Source of the DNA: Tipula vernalis
Lineage: Eukaryota > Arthropoda > Insecta > Diptera > Tipulidae
Length of the DNA stretch: 64,000 bases
NCBI GenBank assembly: GCA_958295665.1
Contig: OY282559.1
Span: 250,971,461 to 251,035,460 of the forward strand
Reading direction: 5' to 3'
A program made the position numbers and the translations under genes. Shown in pieces: positions 1 to 11,013 of the stretch. How positions within the stretch are numbered: position 1 is the stretch's first letter; the number at the start of each line of letters is the position of its first letter. The notes beneath the pieces are model-generated. The model was not told the DNA's origin and did no database searches. It worked only from the letters and a program-made list of their open reading frames with translations.

Positions 1-1190
1 CAATTTGTTATGTATTGTAAGCTGAGAGTTTCTACCTATTAGCCAATACGTTTTCCTATATTTGATGTTCAATTCTTCTTTTTTCTTTTTAACATGCTCT
101 TTCCATCTAAGCTTGCAATCGAGAGTCATGCCGAGGTATTTGGCTGTATTTGCATTTGGAACCGGCCTTGAATTAAGTTCCACTGGAATCCAGTTAACTT
201 TCTGGTTTGTGAAGTTTATGTGAACCGATTTTGCTTGGTTTAGGCTAATACGCCATTTCTTTGTCCAACTACTCACTGTGCCGGGTGCTTTTTGAAGTTT
301 GGTCGCCAGAATAGCTGTATCGTCTGAAAATGTTGCTATGGTGGCACCTTCTGTATTTGGCATATCTCTGGTGTACAGGATGTACAATATAGGACCCAGT
401 ACGCTACCCTGTGGTATGCCTGCTGATATTCTCTTTAGTTCAGAGTACCCTCGGTTAAATTTTACAGGGAAATGTCGGTGTGCGATATAAGATTTAAAAA
501 TTTGATAGAATTGCTTAGGTAGATCTCGATGCAATTTAAATTCAAGTCCTTGGTGCCAAACTTTGTCGAAAGCTTGTGCTACATCTAAGAAAATGCTGGA
601 CCATATCTTCTTATTCTCAAGTGCGTCTTCGATATCCGTTATTCTGTGAACTTGTTCTATCGTAGAGTGATTTTCTCTAAATCCAAATTGGTGTGGTGTT
701 CTCTCTTCTATTATTGGCTTGAGTCTTTGAGCAGTAATTTTTCAAATAATTTTGAAATTACAAGAAGTAGTGAAATCGGTTTGTACGACTTTTTATCGTT
801 CGCTGGTTTGCCTGGTTTGGGGATCATAATTACTTCAGCAACCTTCCATTGTCGTGGGACATATTTTAGTCTGAAGACAGCATTGACAATTTGAACCAAT
901 TTTCGTAGTCCCTTCTCGGGAATGGCTTTTACGACTTGTCCAGTAATTAAATCATATCCTGGAGCTTTTTTTGCGTTCAAATTACACTTGATCTCATTTT
1001 TTAATTCCTGTAATGTTGTCGCTTTTGGCCCAGGTTCCTTCCCCATTTTTAATAGGCGGCACATGCATTTTGGTTCTTTTTAATCCCTTTGTTAATTTCC
1101 AAAGAGAGTAATCAGTATCTTTATATTCGGTGAGACCATTTAAGTACTTGTTAATAGTTTCGTTCTTAATTTCTTTTATAAGTTGTTTTA
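1..1190 (-). pseudogene. LINE ORF2 reverse transcriptase, frameshifted, 3' part outside window
   Basis: The reverse-transcriptase domain is read on the minus strand in three frame segments. 1190-1065 encodes the pre-RT linker (motif DTDYSLWKLTKG). 1064-711 encodes the first RT blocks (PGYDLIT, VIMIPKPGKP, SYKPISLLL, SKLFEKLLL). 710-1 continues with HQFGFRENHST, FLDVAQAFDKVWH, IPQGSVLGPILY and the catalytic FSDD box (usually FADD in Jockey), then the thumb region (KYLGMTLD, LRWKEHV). A one-base loss near 721 breaks the frame between the second and third segments. The N-terminal endonuclease is absent. The enzyme would reverse-transcribe element RNA at a nicked target; this copy cannot make an intact product. 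Confidence 0.88.
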
Positions 1191-1192
1191 GT

Positions 1193-1537
1193 TTATTGCA
1201 TAGAAAATTGAGGATTTTTTTGTTTTCCGGGGCGCGTGTCCTTTGCCTCGTTAAAGGTTTGATGCATATCTAGACGCTTATATAAAGCTTCTAGACCACG
1301 TTCTTGCTTTGCTAGCCATATGTTTATGGCTTCTATGCTTCGACAAATCCTTTCAAGGGGGTTATCATTCATAGCATTAGATGATTGCTGTACAATTTGT
1401 GAATAACTTTTCCGCTCTGTACCTATAACTGGTGGTTTTGGCTCCGCTTGAGTTTTAGTTGGTTTCTCTTCTATGGTAACCCTAGGGTTTTGAGGAAACT
1501 GATGCATTTTGTTTCTTGGTCTTTGAAGTTCTTTCAT
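1193..1537 (-). pseudogene. LINE ORF1 (gag-like) C-terminal fragment
   Basis: An open frame of 114 residues on the minus strand, rich in Q, K and P, with a KSYSQIVQQ motif of the kind seen just after the zinc knuckles of Jockey-type ORF1 proteins. The zinc knuckles are not present, so this is only the C-terminal tail. The ORF1 product normally binds element RNA to form the ribonucleoprotein. The stop codon falls at the junction with the truncated ORF2. Assignment depends mainly on its position immediately upstream of an in-order RT; on sequence alone it would be weak. Confidence 0.6.
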
Positions 1538-1540
1538 GAT

Positions 1541-1955
1541 GAAGAACCATCATGATGTAAATAGAGCCGGCATGTGAAAAATGAACCTAAAATAAGGGAC
1601 ATAGAGACACTAAAAAATAATTTATTTTCGTAGAGTTCGTATGAAAAAACGCAATTTTGATTGACGATAAAATATGAATTAAAAGTTAAACCCAGTTAAA
1701 TCATTTTTTCTAAAATCGCTAGAATACAACTCAATGTCTTACTAATTTAAAACATAGGTTCTCAAATTTTCCTATTTTCCTGCAAGAATCAAAAAAAAAT
1801 AAGGGAAATTAAATTAAAAATTATTCTACAACAATAACAATTTGTATTAAAAAGAGAAAATTCAATTTAATGACGTTATGACTTATACACATCTAAAACC
1901 AATGGTAAGAAAAAAGACAACACGTCTCCCCTCAACAATCGAAATTAAAATATGG
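1541..1955. other. AT-rich spacer, no recognised feature
   Basis: AT-rich sequence with no coherent coding frame or repeat structure that I can recognise. It ends at the TA target duplication of the neighbouring transposon. Confidence 0.6.
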
Positions 1956-1957
1956 TA

Positions 1958-2185
1958 TAGCATTTTTAAATCAAATTCAATATTTTTCATTTCAAATTTA
2001 ATAATATTTAAATCAAATTCACATAAAAGCAAATGGATTCTAAAATGGTTTTAGATGAAGTTCTGGAATATGGTCAATTAGGAAGGAACTTGGCCATTTC
2101 TTAACCGATTTTGATGAAATTCGACATGTACTATGAAAATAGAGTTATAAAATGATTTTTATACAAAGCTCTGATACGTCTTAAG
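1958..2185 (+). repeat. Left TIR of Tc1/mariner-type element
   Basis: The reverse complement of this segment matches 3610-4026 apart from indels. The outer 80 bases are degenerate repeats of a TCAAATTCA-type motif; the inner part contains CAATTAGGAAGGAACTTGG and then CCGATTTTGATGAAATTCG. Confidence 0.78.
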
Positions 2186-2631
2186 TTAAAAATACAGAGG
2201 AAATCTTCGAAGGTTTTGCACAAATCCCATCAAAAAAGTGTACAATCGGTTTATTTAAGTAAGCGTCGACCTTCATGACCTTCACAATAATTAAATTAAA
2301 TAATTAAAAAAAAATCTTAGGACGACCTTCAACTTTAATTTTTGGTTTATTTTATATCGTATATATGTATGCAACTTAGCACTGATAGCTTAGCTCTCGT
2401 GTACTTCATGTATAGGTTTATCTATTATTTTTCGCAAGTATGTAGCTTGTTTAAACTTTTATGTTGGTGTTGGATATTTTTGTTTTTATAAAGTTGTGAT
2501 ACAATAGATACAAATTCAGTTCGATATAACAGTTCATTTTAAGCAGTTTATAAAATTAATTAATATTAATATACTTCTATTTGAAACAAAGTAATATTAA
2601 AATAAATCAAAATTTCAGATTCAAACGATAC

Positions 2632-3435
2632 GACGTTTGATATACTACCAGTTGCAATAGATAGTAATAAAAGGACCATTAGGCCTACACCTTACATTAG
2701 AACAAGCTTAAATAAGAAGAAAATCCTTATAAAGTTATATCAAGAAGGATAAAGTGTTACTGAAGCGGCGGAATTATGCGGCTGCTATTATTCAATGCTA
2801 TAAAAAGGATTGAGAACAGCGTATTCAAAAACCATGTGGCGAAAGTAGGACATTAAAGTTGACTGCATATATTTTAGACGAAATTGAAAGACTTGCTGAA
2901 CAAAATTCGTCCATTACACTCAAAAAAATCAAAGAAAAAATCCAATACGCTAAAGGCATTTCCATTAGCATAGCTTCAATTCACAATAGATTAAGGACAC
3001 TTAGAGTTACATGAAAGGTAACTTCTGTGCAGCGAGCTAAGCTTTTTAAGAGCTAAGCTTATTATTCCGACCAAGGAGTAATCAATAGAAAAACAGTTAG
3101 AAACTCTACTGCAAACTCAACCATTTTTTGTACTTTCCTACAAGAATTTTTTGAAAAACTACTGGCAACTGGCTTATATCAATATTAACTTATTATGGAT
3201 AATGCGAAAATCTACAAAACCGAGAATATAAGAAATTTAATTCAAAGCGCATCACACAAACTCGTATTTCTTTCTCCATATTCGCCAATGTTAAATCATG
3301 TGGAAAATTTATAGTCAAAAGTGAAATTATGTACTAGAAATTTATTAGCAGATTCAGAAGAAGAAAATAGTTTGACAGATATAATTGAACAGGCCATCTT
3401 AAATATAACACCTGCCGACTTCTCGCATTATTGAA
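2632..3435 (+). pseudogene. Tc1/mariner (DD34E-like) transposase remnant
   Basis: Broken frames spell out a cut-and-paste transposase. An N-terminal helix-turn-helix region (KKILIKLYQEG then SVTEAAELCG, separated by a stop) is followed by a second HTH block (LDEIERLAEQNSSITLKKIK, IASIHNRLR). The second catalytic Asp is in LIMDNAKIYKT, and after 34 intervening residues the catalytic Glu is in SPYSPMLNHVENL. The region that should hold the first catalytic Asp is missing around 3030-3065, and there are several stops. The protein would bind the TIRs and cut at TA sites, but this copy is dead. The family call is from motif spacing; the exact subfamily is unresolved. Confidence 0.8.
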
Positions 3436-3609
3436 TTTTTTGAACTTTAATTTTGTATGGAATAAAATTGCTTTTGATAATAAAAAACGTTGATTTAAGT
3501 TTGAAATTTTTTGAGTTTGGTTTATAAATTATTGACTTTGTTTCTACAAAAGTGGCTGAATTTGACTAGAAAACGCTATGTAATTTAATCTTTCTAAATA
3601 AGAGAGCAC

Positions 3610-4026
3610 CTTCCTAATCCAGAGCTTTATATACAAATCATTTTAGATTCACATTTACATAGCGCATATCGAATTTCATCAAAGTCGGTTAAGAATGGCC
3701 AAGTTCCTTCCTAATTGGCCATATTAAAGAACTTCTCCTAAATATAATTTTATAATCCCATTTCCAAAGTGCATGTCGAATTTCATCAAAATCGGTTAAG
3801 AAATAACCGAGTTTCTTCCTAATTGGCCATATTCCAGAACGTCATTTAAAACCATTTTAGAATCTATTTCCATTTGTGTGAATTTGATTTAAAAATTATT
3901 GAATTTGAAATGAAAAATGTTTAATTTGGTATGAAAAATGTTGATTTTGTTTTGAAAAATATTGAATTTAGTTTGAAATTTATTGAATTTGGTTTAAAAA
4001 ATGTTGAATTTGACTCGAAAATGCTA
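3610..4026 (-). repeat. Right TIR of Tc1/mariner-type element, with internal duplication
   Basis: Inverted copy of the left TIR, lengthened by a second copy of the inner block (GAATTTCATCAAAATCGG through CCTTCCTAATTGGCC occurs twice) and by more copies of the outer motif. It ends AAAATGCTA at 4026, followed by the TA duplication. Confidence 0.78.
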
Positions 4027-4028
4027 TA

Positions 4029-5075
4029 CATCAAAAAGAGCGAAACTGAAAAAATTAATCAATACCAATGAGCGTGAAGAAAACAAAAAATCAAAACAAT
4101 CTAGCATGCTTCGCAAATCCAAAATAACAGTAGAAAGATATTCGAATTCAAATTTGAATGGAGGCAATGAAAGAGATGATTATTGTATTGTTTACAAATT
4201 TCGAGTTATGAGTTTATGACGTATATTACAAAAACAACAACATTTTAAAGTTCAAAAATACCTTATTTTTGAAGACGATTTTCACTTAGAAATAAACATT
4301 TTCATGACTCGATTTTTCAATCAAATAAAATTACATGCTTCATGAACATTTTGGTATAAAAACAAAACAAAAGCTCTTAATTGTAGTAAACTAAAATTGT
4401 AAATAAAAATAATTGTTTTCCCGTATAGTTTCATAGTAAAGAAAAAAATTGTATGTACCTTATTTTAAGCTTAGTCAAAAATACCGTCGATGCTGGAGGC
4501 TCTTATTTATACAGTAGGCTCTGCTTATACTCATTCTACGCATTTTATAATAGGAAAACAAGTTTTACCGAAAAATTTTCATGGCTTACTACAACTGACA
4601 ACATAAGAATTTTAAAATAATTAGAGCAATGTTTACTTTAAAGTAAAATATTTGGTTATTACATGAATAAAAAAACTGAAAAAAACTAAAAAATTGGAAA
4701 CAAAAAACTTAAACCCTAATTATGTCTAATGCTGCCACCTTAATGCTTTAGGCTATATCAGACTAAATGTTGATTACCCGTTGTACATAGTATTTTAATA
4801 TTTTTTATATTTATTATTTATATTACTTTGGATGAGCAATCGGAACCCGAAACATTTTCCAGTCGAATTTTGTTGTTAATAGGTCGACACCTGTATCACT
4901 CAGGATCACACTCCGGCTACTCAGTAATAAAATTTCAGCATATAATTAGAAAATATAAAGAAAGCGTTCCCGAGTCAGTCAGTGATTAGTGTAAATATAT
5001 ATAAATTATATAAAGATTGCCAACTTTCTAACATGGTCCGACCGGTCAGAGGTAAAAAAAAACATCAGATAAAAT

Positions 5076-5110
<35 letters not shown>

Positions 5111-5271
5111 ACGGAGGCTTTTGAGAGGTTTAGCACGTGGAAGCCGCCACTTTCAGTTCGTCGATTTTCATTAAAATTCACTAGGAAATTTTTTTTTTTA
5201 AGAAAAATACCAATTTAAGTAAAAAGCTTTCATATGAAGTTTCAGTTCAGAAGCAACATAACGCGGTTTTT
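4029..5271. other. AT-rich spacer with a 29-base T run
   Basis: No gene or TE recognised. It contains an uninterrupted T tract at 5078-5106. A 72-codon open frame at 4001-4219 overlaps the end of the transposon TIR and shows no protein-like features. Confidence 0.55.
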
Positions 5272-6069
5272 ATGTGGAGAAACGTGGTGGTTTGGCGTCT
5301 ATTGGAGGGGGGAATCAAAGTTGAGTAGATTAATCTACCAGCTCCGTAACCTTCCAGTAGGGTGCGCATCACGTGAGCTGTTCTGGTCTTGTCATTAGGC
5401 AGCTGCGTGATGGGTACAATTGTGTAAGGGGTAACCTGTGCACAATTCGCAAGTGTACGTACTGCCTCCTCGTGGCAACCACTGGTAACTAAGGCCACTT
5501 GGCACATTTTAGGCCATTTGGCACAGGCCAAAGTACGGCGCTAAAGGAGAAAACCTTGACAAAAAACCCTAATCTAAGGTGGAACAGCATATGCCGAAAG
5601 ATGAATGGCTGATAGGTTAATCAGCCCAAAATATGCGGACTCTGGATACTAGGCACCCTCCAGTTTTATTTTTAGCCTTCCTGTAGTAAAGCTGGGTGAC
5701 CTACAGGTGATTTGCAATTCCCAGCAACTCGTAAGAGTAAAATCAAACGGAATACGGGGCAGGAGTAGGAATATACGGGAGTGGCACAACCCTCTCGAGG
5801 TCCTTTAGCTCCAATGCTACCGTCTTTCTAGCGGAACTACATGCTGTAGTAAACATCTAGGAGGGAGAGCAATATGCCCAGATAGTATGTATCACGTACC
5901 GGGAGGCAGTATTGTCAGGTTCATTAAGAACCTGAATATTGACTGGACGGATAATTAAGCAGGGGCCAGCACAATAGATTTTTTAGGTCGCAGTGCGAAG
6001 TGGCTGATCGCCCGCATGCCCCCCCCCCAATAATAATAATAATAATAATAATAATGTGGAGAAACGTGG
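5272..6069 (+). mobile_element. 5'-truncated RNase H-bearing LINE (I-clade-like) with 16-bp TSD
   Basis: The 16-bp sequence ATGTGGAGAAACGTGG occurs at 5272-5287 and again at 6054-6069, and the segment between ends in an (AAT)n tail (about 6030-6053). Flanking duplication of this size plus a short-repeat tail is the signature of target-primed reverse transcription of a 5'-truncated LINE, with the 3' end at the right. The internal sequence includes an RNase H fragment at 5750-5848. RNase H plus a TAA-type tail is known from the I clade, which I use for a tentative clade call. The left half (5288-5540) gives no recognisable coding on the plus strand. Confidence 0.8.
5750..5848 (+). pseudogene. 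LINE RNase H domain fragment
   Basis: One frame reads EYGAGVGIYGSGTTLSRSFS and then NATVFLAELHAV, the first strands and the catalytic-Glu helix (AELHAV) of a retroelement RNase H. The preceding residues look like a decayed first-Asp block, and downstream the frame is lost to stops. It would remove RNA from the RNA/DNA hybrid during LINE integration. About 33 residues are continuous, so the domain call is good but the clade is not fixed. Confidence 0.72.
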
Positions 6070-9000
6070 GCTCGTGAAGTTAAGATTTTCAGTGTTAAGT
6101 TAAGGTTCAGTGGCTGAAAATTCAAATAAAACGCAATGTCCCTCCTGGTTGTTTACTATTCTGTATGGTTAAACCGGCTGTGCGAGAGGACACAGAGAGG
6201 TAGAAAGATATACCGACAGACACCACTTCGAAACCTAATTTTTTGGACTCAAGGGATCCCAAAATTAAAAAAAACTAACGTAGAGGTACGACCAACACTT
6301 GAGTTTCTTTTGCGAACGCGGAATTTTGAGAAACTAACTTAAAAGAACGTAAAAAGGAACATTCTTTAAATTCAGACCAAGGAATCTTGAAGTTTTCAAG
6401 AACCATTAATTCTGCTGCACAATTTGTTACTAGCTACTGCTAGACTCAGCAGCGTAGCAGCTGAAAACATTTTGATGGGGAACTCAAAAACGGCTATCGA
6501 TTAATTTCAACTTTTCGGTTAACCGATCTTTTATTAATCGATTTTTAGTAGGGTGTCGAATAAGTATTTTCGTATTTCGACTTTCGAATTACGAATTTCA
6601 AAAACAGCCATTCTCAAAGTCATGGAAATATGATTATGTAAGCGTTAATACTCGAAATGTTTCACATAATCGAACTTAAAACGCTTACATAATCGAAAAC
6701 TTACAGGTATATCAGGATTTTGAAAATTGTAAGTGATTTTTCGCGCTCGATGCTGGGTTATTATTCGAATGAAAGAAATTTTAAAACTTTATTTGATGTT
6801 TTTTTATTTGGTTTCCTTTGGTAATAACCGTTGGTACGCATTTTTTAACCGATTCTAAGATTTGCTCGAAATATGTTGTTGAAATGGTTGATTGACCCCG
6901 ACAAATAACAATCACAATGATTAGAGTTTGTGTTACTTCCGTATATTATTCGAGATGTTATAGATCTTTTGAGACTATTCGATTAAGAAGCGTATAGCAC
7001 TGGGTTAGGTGAGACTTTTGAAATCTGAGATTTTGTGATGTTTGGATTAACCTAGATTTCGGGGGTTGACTAGCGCTAAGTTATTCGATATTTTCGAGAT
7101 TGTGCGACACCCGAGAAAGGTGTTTTTTTGTGCTTTTGAATTGCTTAGCATTGAGGTGTCTCTTTATTAAAGATTGTTTGTGATTTATTGATTTTTTAAG
7201 ATTATTCTAGAATTCTAATTTTAGTCCATATCTTCGTAAAAATTTGGAATTTCTCTGGTTCGAAATGTTTGACATTTTCGAGATTACCTGCTCATTGATG
7301 TTACTCGCATAATGTTACAGTTAATTCAAAACTTTTGTTGATGTTGATGGTAATTCTTCGAGATTTTTTGTATGTTTGCAAATTCGAGGAGATTGTTTGA
7401 TATTATTAAAAATTGTTCGGAATTACTTAATAATTTACTAGGATTTAGAATAGCTGTATATGATCATCTTACTGTGTTTTTGGTGTTTTGCAGGTAATGC
7501 AGGTAATATTATTGCTACGATATTGCTTTTTAATCAATTAATCATGGCTCTTCAAAACATTTAGCCAATTTAGCATTTATTCAGCTTTCTCAAAAAGTTG
7601 TTAGTGAAATTAAATAAACAAATTTTTGCTTCGCGCTTTGTTTTTCCTTGTACCAACCGGCTCTGATAATAAATCCTAGTACTAACGAAATTTTTATTCG
7701 ACCACTTCAAAAAATTTCGATTTTATGAGTACAAAATAATAAATCGAATTTTCTTCGATACGACCAAGCCTAAAAAAAGCAAGTTTCCCGGAACACGCAG
7801 GGCCCACCGTTCACCCTTTTACATACAACAAGACCGAAGGATAGGAAAGGAATTTTAATATTAGAGACTCGATCCGGTTTCAGCCACCTATGCAGTCGTT
7901 AGAAAATTTGTTTGTAATTTTTTTTCTGTCTCCACTATTTTGTCCACCGGTGATTGGGTGGGAGAGAGGGGCCGGCATTTCTTTCCATCATCCTCGTGTT
8001 TGCATGCGGTCACTCAAATTTCTATTAACCATTGTAAATGTTGCTTTAGATGTTGTTGTAGCAGTTGTTGCGTCTGTTCTTGCTCGTCTACTCGCCCCCC
8101 TTTCTTCGATACATTTAAAATGATGATTTATCTGAATTTCATTATAAAACCGCTCATTGGCAACCCCATTTTGCTATTACCTTAATTAATATTTTAAAAA
8201 AACTGTCAAATTTGTCATTTCGCGCAAATTTGAGGATTTCTTGTTTAAAATTTGGAAAACTATTAGGGGTTAGGGTTACTTTACTGAACTCTTGTCATAC
8301 TTTATTCTGGCTGAAGATTCGAATTTGTTCTTGCTGCCGTTGAAGTTCTCCGTTTCAAGGAAAACAAGTACTGCATTTTTCTTGATTTAGAGCGAGTAGT
8401 GAGCTTAACTTTAAATGCTAAACAATGCTTTATGTTCAAAGCGAAATTCATTAATCATCATTCAATTTTTTTTTCTGGTCTTGAAAGTATTATAAACCGC
8501 TTTACCTGGCTAATTAGAATGTTTTAAGCTACAGGAATTTACCTTAAAGAGGGGTTTTCGATAGAGTTTAACTTCAATTATTCAATTACGGATCTGTTAA
8601 TATAGACCACAATTTGCTAAGGCTTCTGTGTTCGTTTGAGAATTTGGATATAACCTTACGATATTTCTCCTTTTTCTAATTAAGAGGCTTCTTTGGTTTG
8701 ATACATAGTGAGGAGACTTGGAAGTTGTCTTTCCTATCTAGCAAGAAAATTTATTGGCCAAACTAGGGGTACTAACGAATGTTTGTTGCCACTCTTTAGC
8801 AAAAACATAAAAATAAAAATTCTGTCTAAGCTGTTATGCAGCTTATCTTGAATTCAGGCTTCATCAAATTAAATTAAATGGACTCGAATTTTAAAATCCA
8901 TATAATAATGAGGCAAGAACTAAATTTTTAAAAAAGAATTCCGGACTCTGATATTTTTTAATTAGAATCTAGAACATTTTATTTTTGAGGTCTTATAGTC

Positions 9001-9230
9001 AGATTTTATAAATTTATAAAAATTGTAAAAGTGTAGAACTTTTAATTATCGAATTCTTACTTTCTGTTGAATTAAATTAACAAATTAGCTTTATATAGGT
9101 AAGTCCAGTGGCCGCGGCTGAGTTAAATTTTCACGCATGCCATAAAGCCTGGTTTCCATTATGAAACATTTATTGACAGTACTTTTTACTAAATAAAAAC
9201 ATAAAAATCGAAAATATCATAAAAATAACA
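6070..9230. other. Non-coding stretch with a TTCGA-rich block
   Basis: No gene is supported. Between about 6530 and 7480 the sequence is dominated by degenerate TTCGAAATT/TTCGAGATT-like words with no fixed period. The overlapping open frames at 7890-8185 are low-complexity (Cys- and Val-rich from a GTTGTTG run) and lack any domain. The same TTCGA-rich texture reappears at 61920-62800. Confidence 0.5.
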
Positions 9231-9571
9231 GAGACCATTTTAAACCGAGCAAACCGAGTGGTTAAAGCTGCGGCGGTTGGATCGGGAGGTACCGGGTTTC
9301 GAATCTTGATAGGGGCAGAATGCAAAAGGGATTTTTCATCATCTGATTACGATCGGTGATGAAGATGAACACATCTATGACCTCCTGTTGAGAGTGCAGA
9401 ATCCATGGGCCGACCCACCTTTCATGTCAGCACTACAGGTTGGCATGAAGCAATGCAATGTGTAGGTGGTTTTTCAAAGACGGATCTGTAGCCGCCCGTC
9501 CTCGATTTGGCTACTCCAGGCGTAAAGTAGGTCGGTAAAAAAATAAATCAAACAAACGAGACCATTTTAAA
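9231..9571 (+). mobile_element. tRNA-derived SINE with 14-bp TSD
   Basis: GAGACCATTTTAAA occurs at 9231-9244 and 9558-9571, bracketing a 313-bp body. The body starts with a tRNA-like head: an A-box-like GTGGTTAAAGCTGCGGCG and a B-box-like GGTTTCGAATC about 35 bases later (one base longer than the consensus GGTTCGAATC seen in the copy at 35937). A tRNA-unrelated body follows and ends GCGTAAAGTAGGTCGGT with an A-rich tail. This is the standard structure of a pol III-transcribed SINE mobilised by a partner LINE, which I cannot identify here. Confidence 0.88.
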
Positions 9572-10985
9572 AAATTGAAACAGTACGGGAAAAATATACT
9601 TCGCTTGATATATTTGTCCAGTAAATTTTGTCAGTATACTATAAAAATGTCAGTATACTATAATAATTTTTTCAGTACTGTAAAACTGAAAAAGTTTTTT
9701 TTCTTTCACACAGCATGCGAATATATATTTTTATCCCATTTTGTTTTTACTGCCAGTAAATATTTTATAATGTAAATCAAGCTTTAACCGAATTAATTTT
9801 TTAACAATTGTATGTTATAGAAGTAATTTGAAATTTTATGGTTTTTTTGGGATGCTCAAGCATGGATTTGAGTTGAATTAGGCATAGTTCACAAGACAAG
9901 AGATTTTGAGGTTTTTGAATTAATCCAGAATCCCGAAACCTTGGCATCCAAGTCCAGGCATGAGGTTATTGTAGGATTCTAAATATAGTCGAAGTTTCTA
10001 AATATTCAAAATATGTTGTGAATAATCGTGCTTTTCAATGTTATTCGAAATTAGCAAAGGGTTTAGATGGGGAAGGCTATTTAGATATTTTTTTCACAAC
10101 CTTTTGAAAAATCCACTCCATTTTATTTACAACCATTTTTATGCCTCGAATATAAAAGTTTGGCTTATTCATCAACTTGAACGATCCTAGATTTCCCAAA
10201 CAACAAACTCAACCAAAAATATATAGTTGCTCTTGCAACAATAATATTAAACAGATTTTAAAAAATATTGGTTTTTTATCATTTGGTCACCTAACAATCA
10301 CAAAAGAGTGCTTTCATACTCTTGATATGGGTAGAAAAGGTTTTGGTCGAAGAAATACAAATAACATCATTTTGTCTCGTTAAATATTCTCGCTTGCATG
10401 CATAATTCAAATTGCTTTTTTCTCCAATTAATTAGCTAATGTTAGTTTTTGCATGTGTGTATAATAAATAAAAATGCTAAAAGTCGGTGAAGATTTTTAT
10501 TATAAGACAAAATGCCTTAGACTTTCACGTCGTCGGTTTTATATATTTTATTTTCTGCAAATTTTTCTTTTTTAATTTAAATTTTCAAATTTGAGGGAAT
10601 AAAATTCCCCGAGTGGACCAAAACTAAGCCGAGCAATAGTGGCCTTGTTTTATTTGTTGTATGGCAAAATGGGTTAAGTATTGGCAGTGGATGGTTCAGC
10701 AAGAAACAATAGCAGCAGCCACAGCTCCATTCAGTGAGAGTTGCGAAAAATGGTAGCCGTCAGCCGTAGATCACTGAAGTGCCAGTAGAAGGTCTGCAAT
10801 TATGCCTTAAATCCAGAAATCCAGAGTTAGCTGACCTATCAGGACATGGCTATTACATCTTATTACAATATAAAACTACTCATACCTCATATTGCACAAT
10901 CTGCTATAAATGAGCTATATAGCTCAAAGTGGATTGTGTAAGTGGGATCGGTATTGGTGTACTAATCAAATTTGTTGGCAACTAG
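9572..10985. other. Spacer, no recognised gene
   Basis: Short open frames at 9575-9775 and 10177-10383 are Lys/Phe-rich or featureless and are not supported. The segment just before the (TAAA)n run could be the 3' end of an unidentified retroposon, but I see no domain or convincing duplication. Confidence 0.5.
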
Positions 10986-11013
10986 TAAATAAATAAATAA
11001 ATAAATAAATAAA
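10986..11013 (+). repeat. (TAAA)n microsatellite
   Basis: Seven uninterrupted TAAA units. It may be a retroposon tail; a possible but weak flanking repeat is AAATTTGA near 10588 and 11010. Confidence 0.9.

Larger units (their letters stand above)
1..1540 (-). mobile_element. Jockey-clade non-LTR retrotransposon fragment
   Basis: On the minus strand the window edge holds a LINE remnant: the C-terminal part of ORF1 (1537-1193) followed directly by the pre-RT and RT part of ORF2 (1190-1). The element runs off the left edge, so its 3' end and tail are not visible. The endonuclease domain that should sit between ORF1 and the RT is missing: the ORF1 stop codon overlaps the first ORF2-type codons at about 1193. 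Jockey assignment rests on the RT block order (APGYDLIT, MIPKPGKP, SYKPISLL, GFRENHST, IPQGSVLGP, FSDDTAIL). Frameshifts and the missing endonuclease make it inactive. Confidence 0.88.
1958..4026. mobile_element. Tc1/mariner-type DNA transposon with long TIRs
   Basis: Both ends begin TAGCATTTT in inverted orientation and are flanked by TA (1956-1957 and 4027-4028), the duplication expected for the Tc1/mariner superfamily. The TIRs are unusually long (over 200 bp). Their outer parts are built from degenerate tandem copies of a motif like AAATCAAATTCAATATTT; the inner parts contain a conserved CAATTAGGAAGGAACTTGG block. A degenerate transposase lies between them on the plus strand. The right TIR carries an extra internal copy of a roughly 105-bp block (compare 3668-3740 with 3773-3840). 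A short related palindromic sequence lies at 54660-54876. Confidence 0.82.

Noticed and set aside
4001..4219. 72-codon open frame next to the Tc1/mariner right end
   Set aside because: Lys/Asn/Ser-rich, starts inside the TIR, no domain; typical of AT-rich chance frames.
5247..5531. 94-codon minus-strand frame in the truncated LINE
   Set aside because: Opposite to the RNase H strand, crosses the left TSD into flanking DNA, no recognisable domain; it may reflect an inverted LINE segment but not a gene.
7890..8185. Two overlapping plus-strand frames
   Set aside because: Low-complexity Cys/Val-rich products of a GTTGTTG run, no supporting features.
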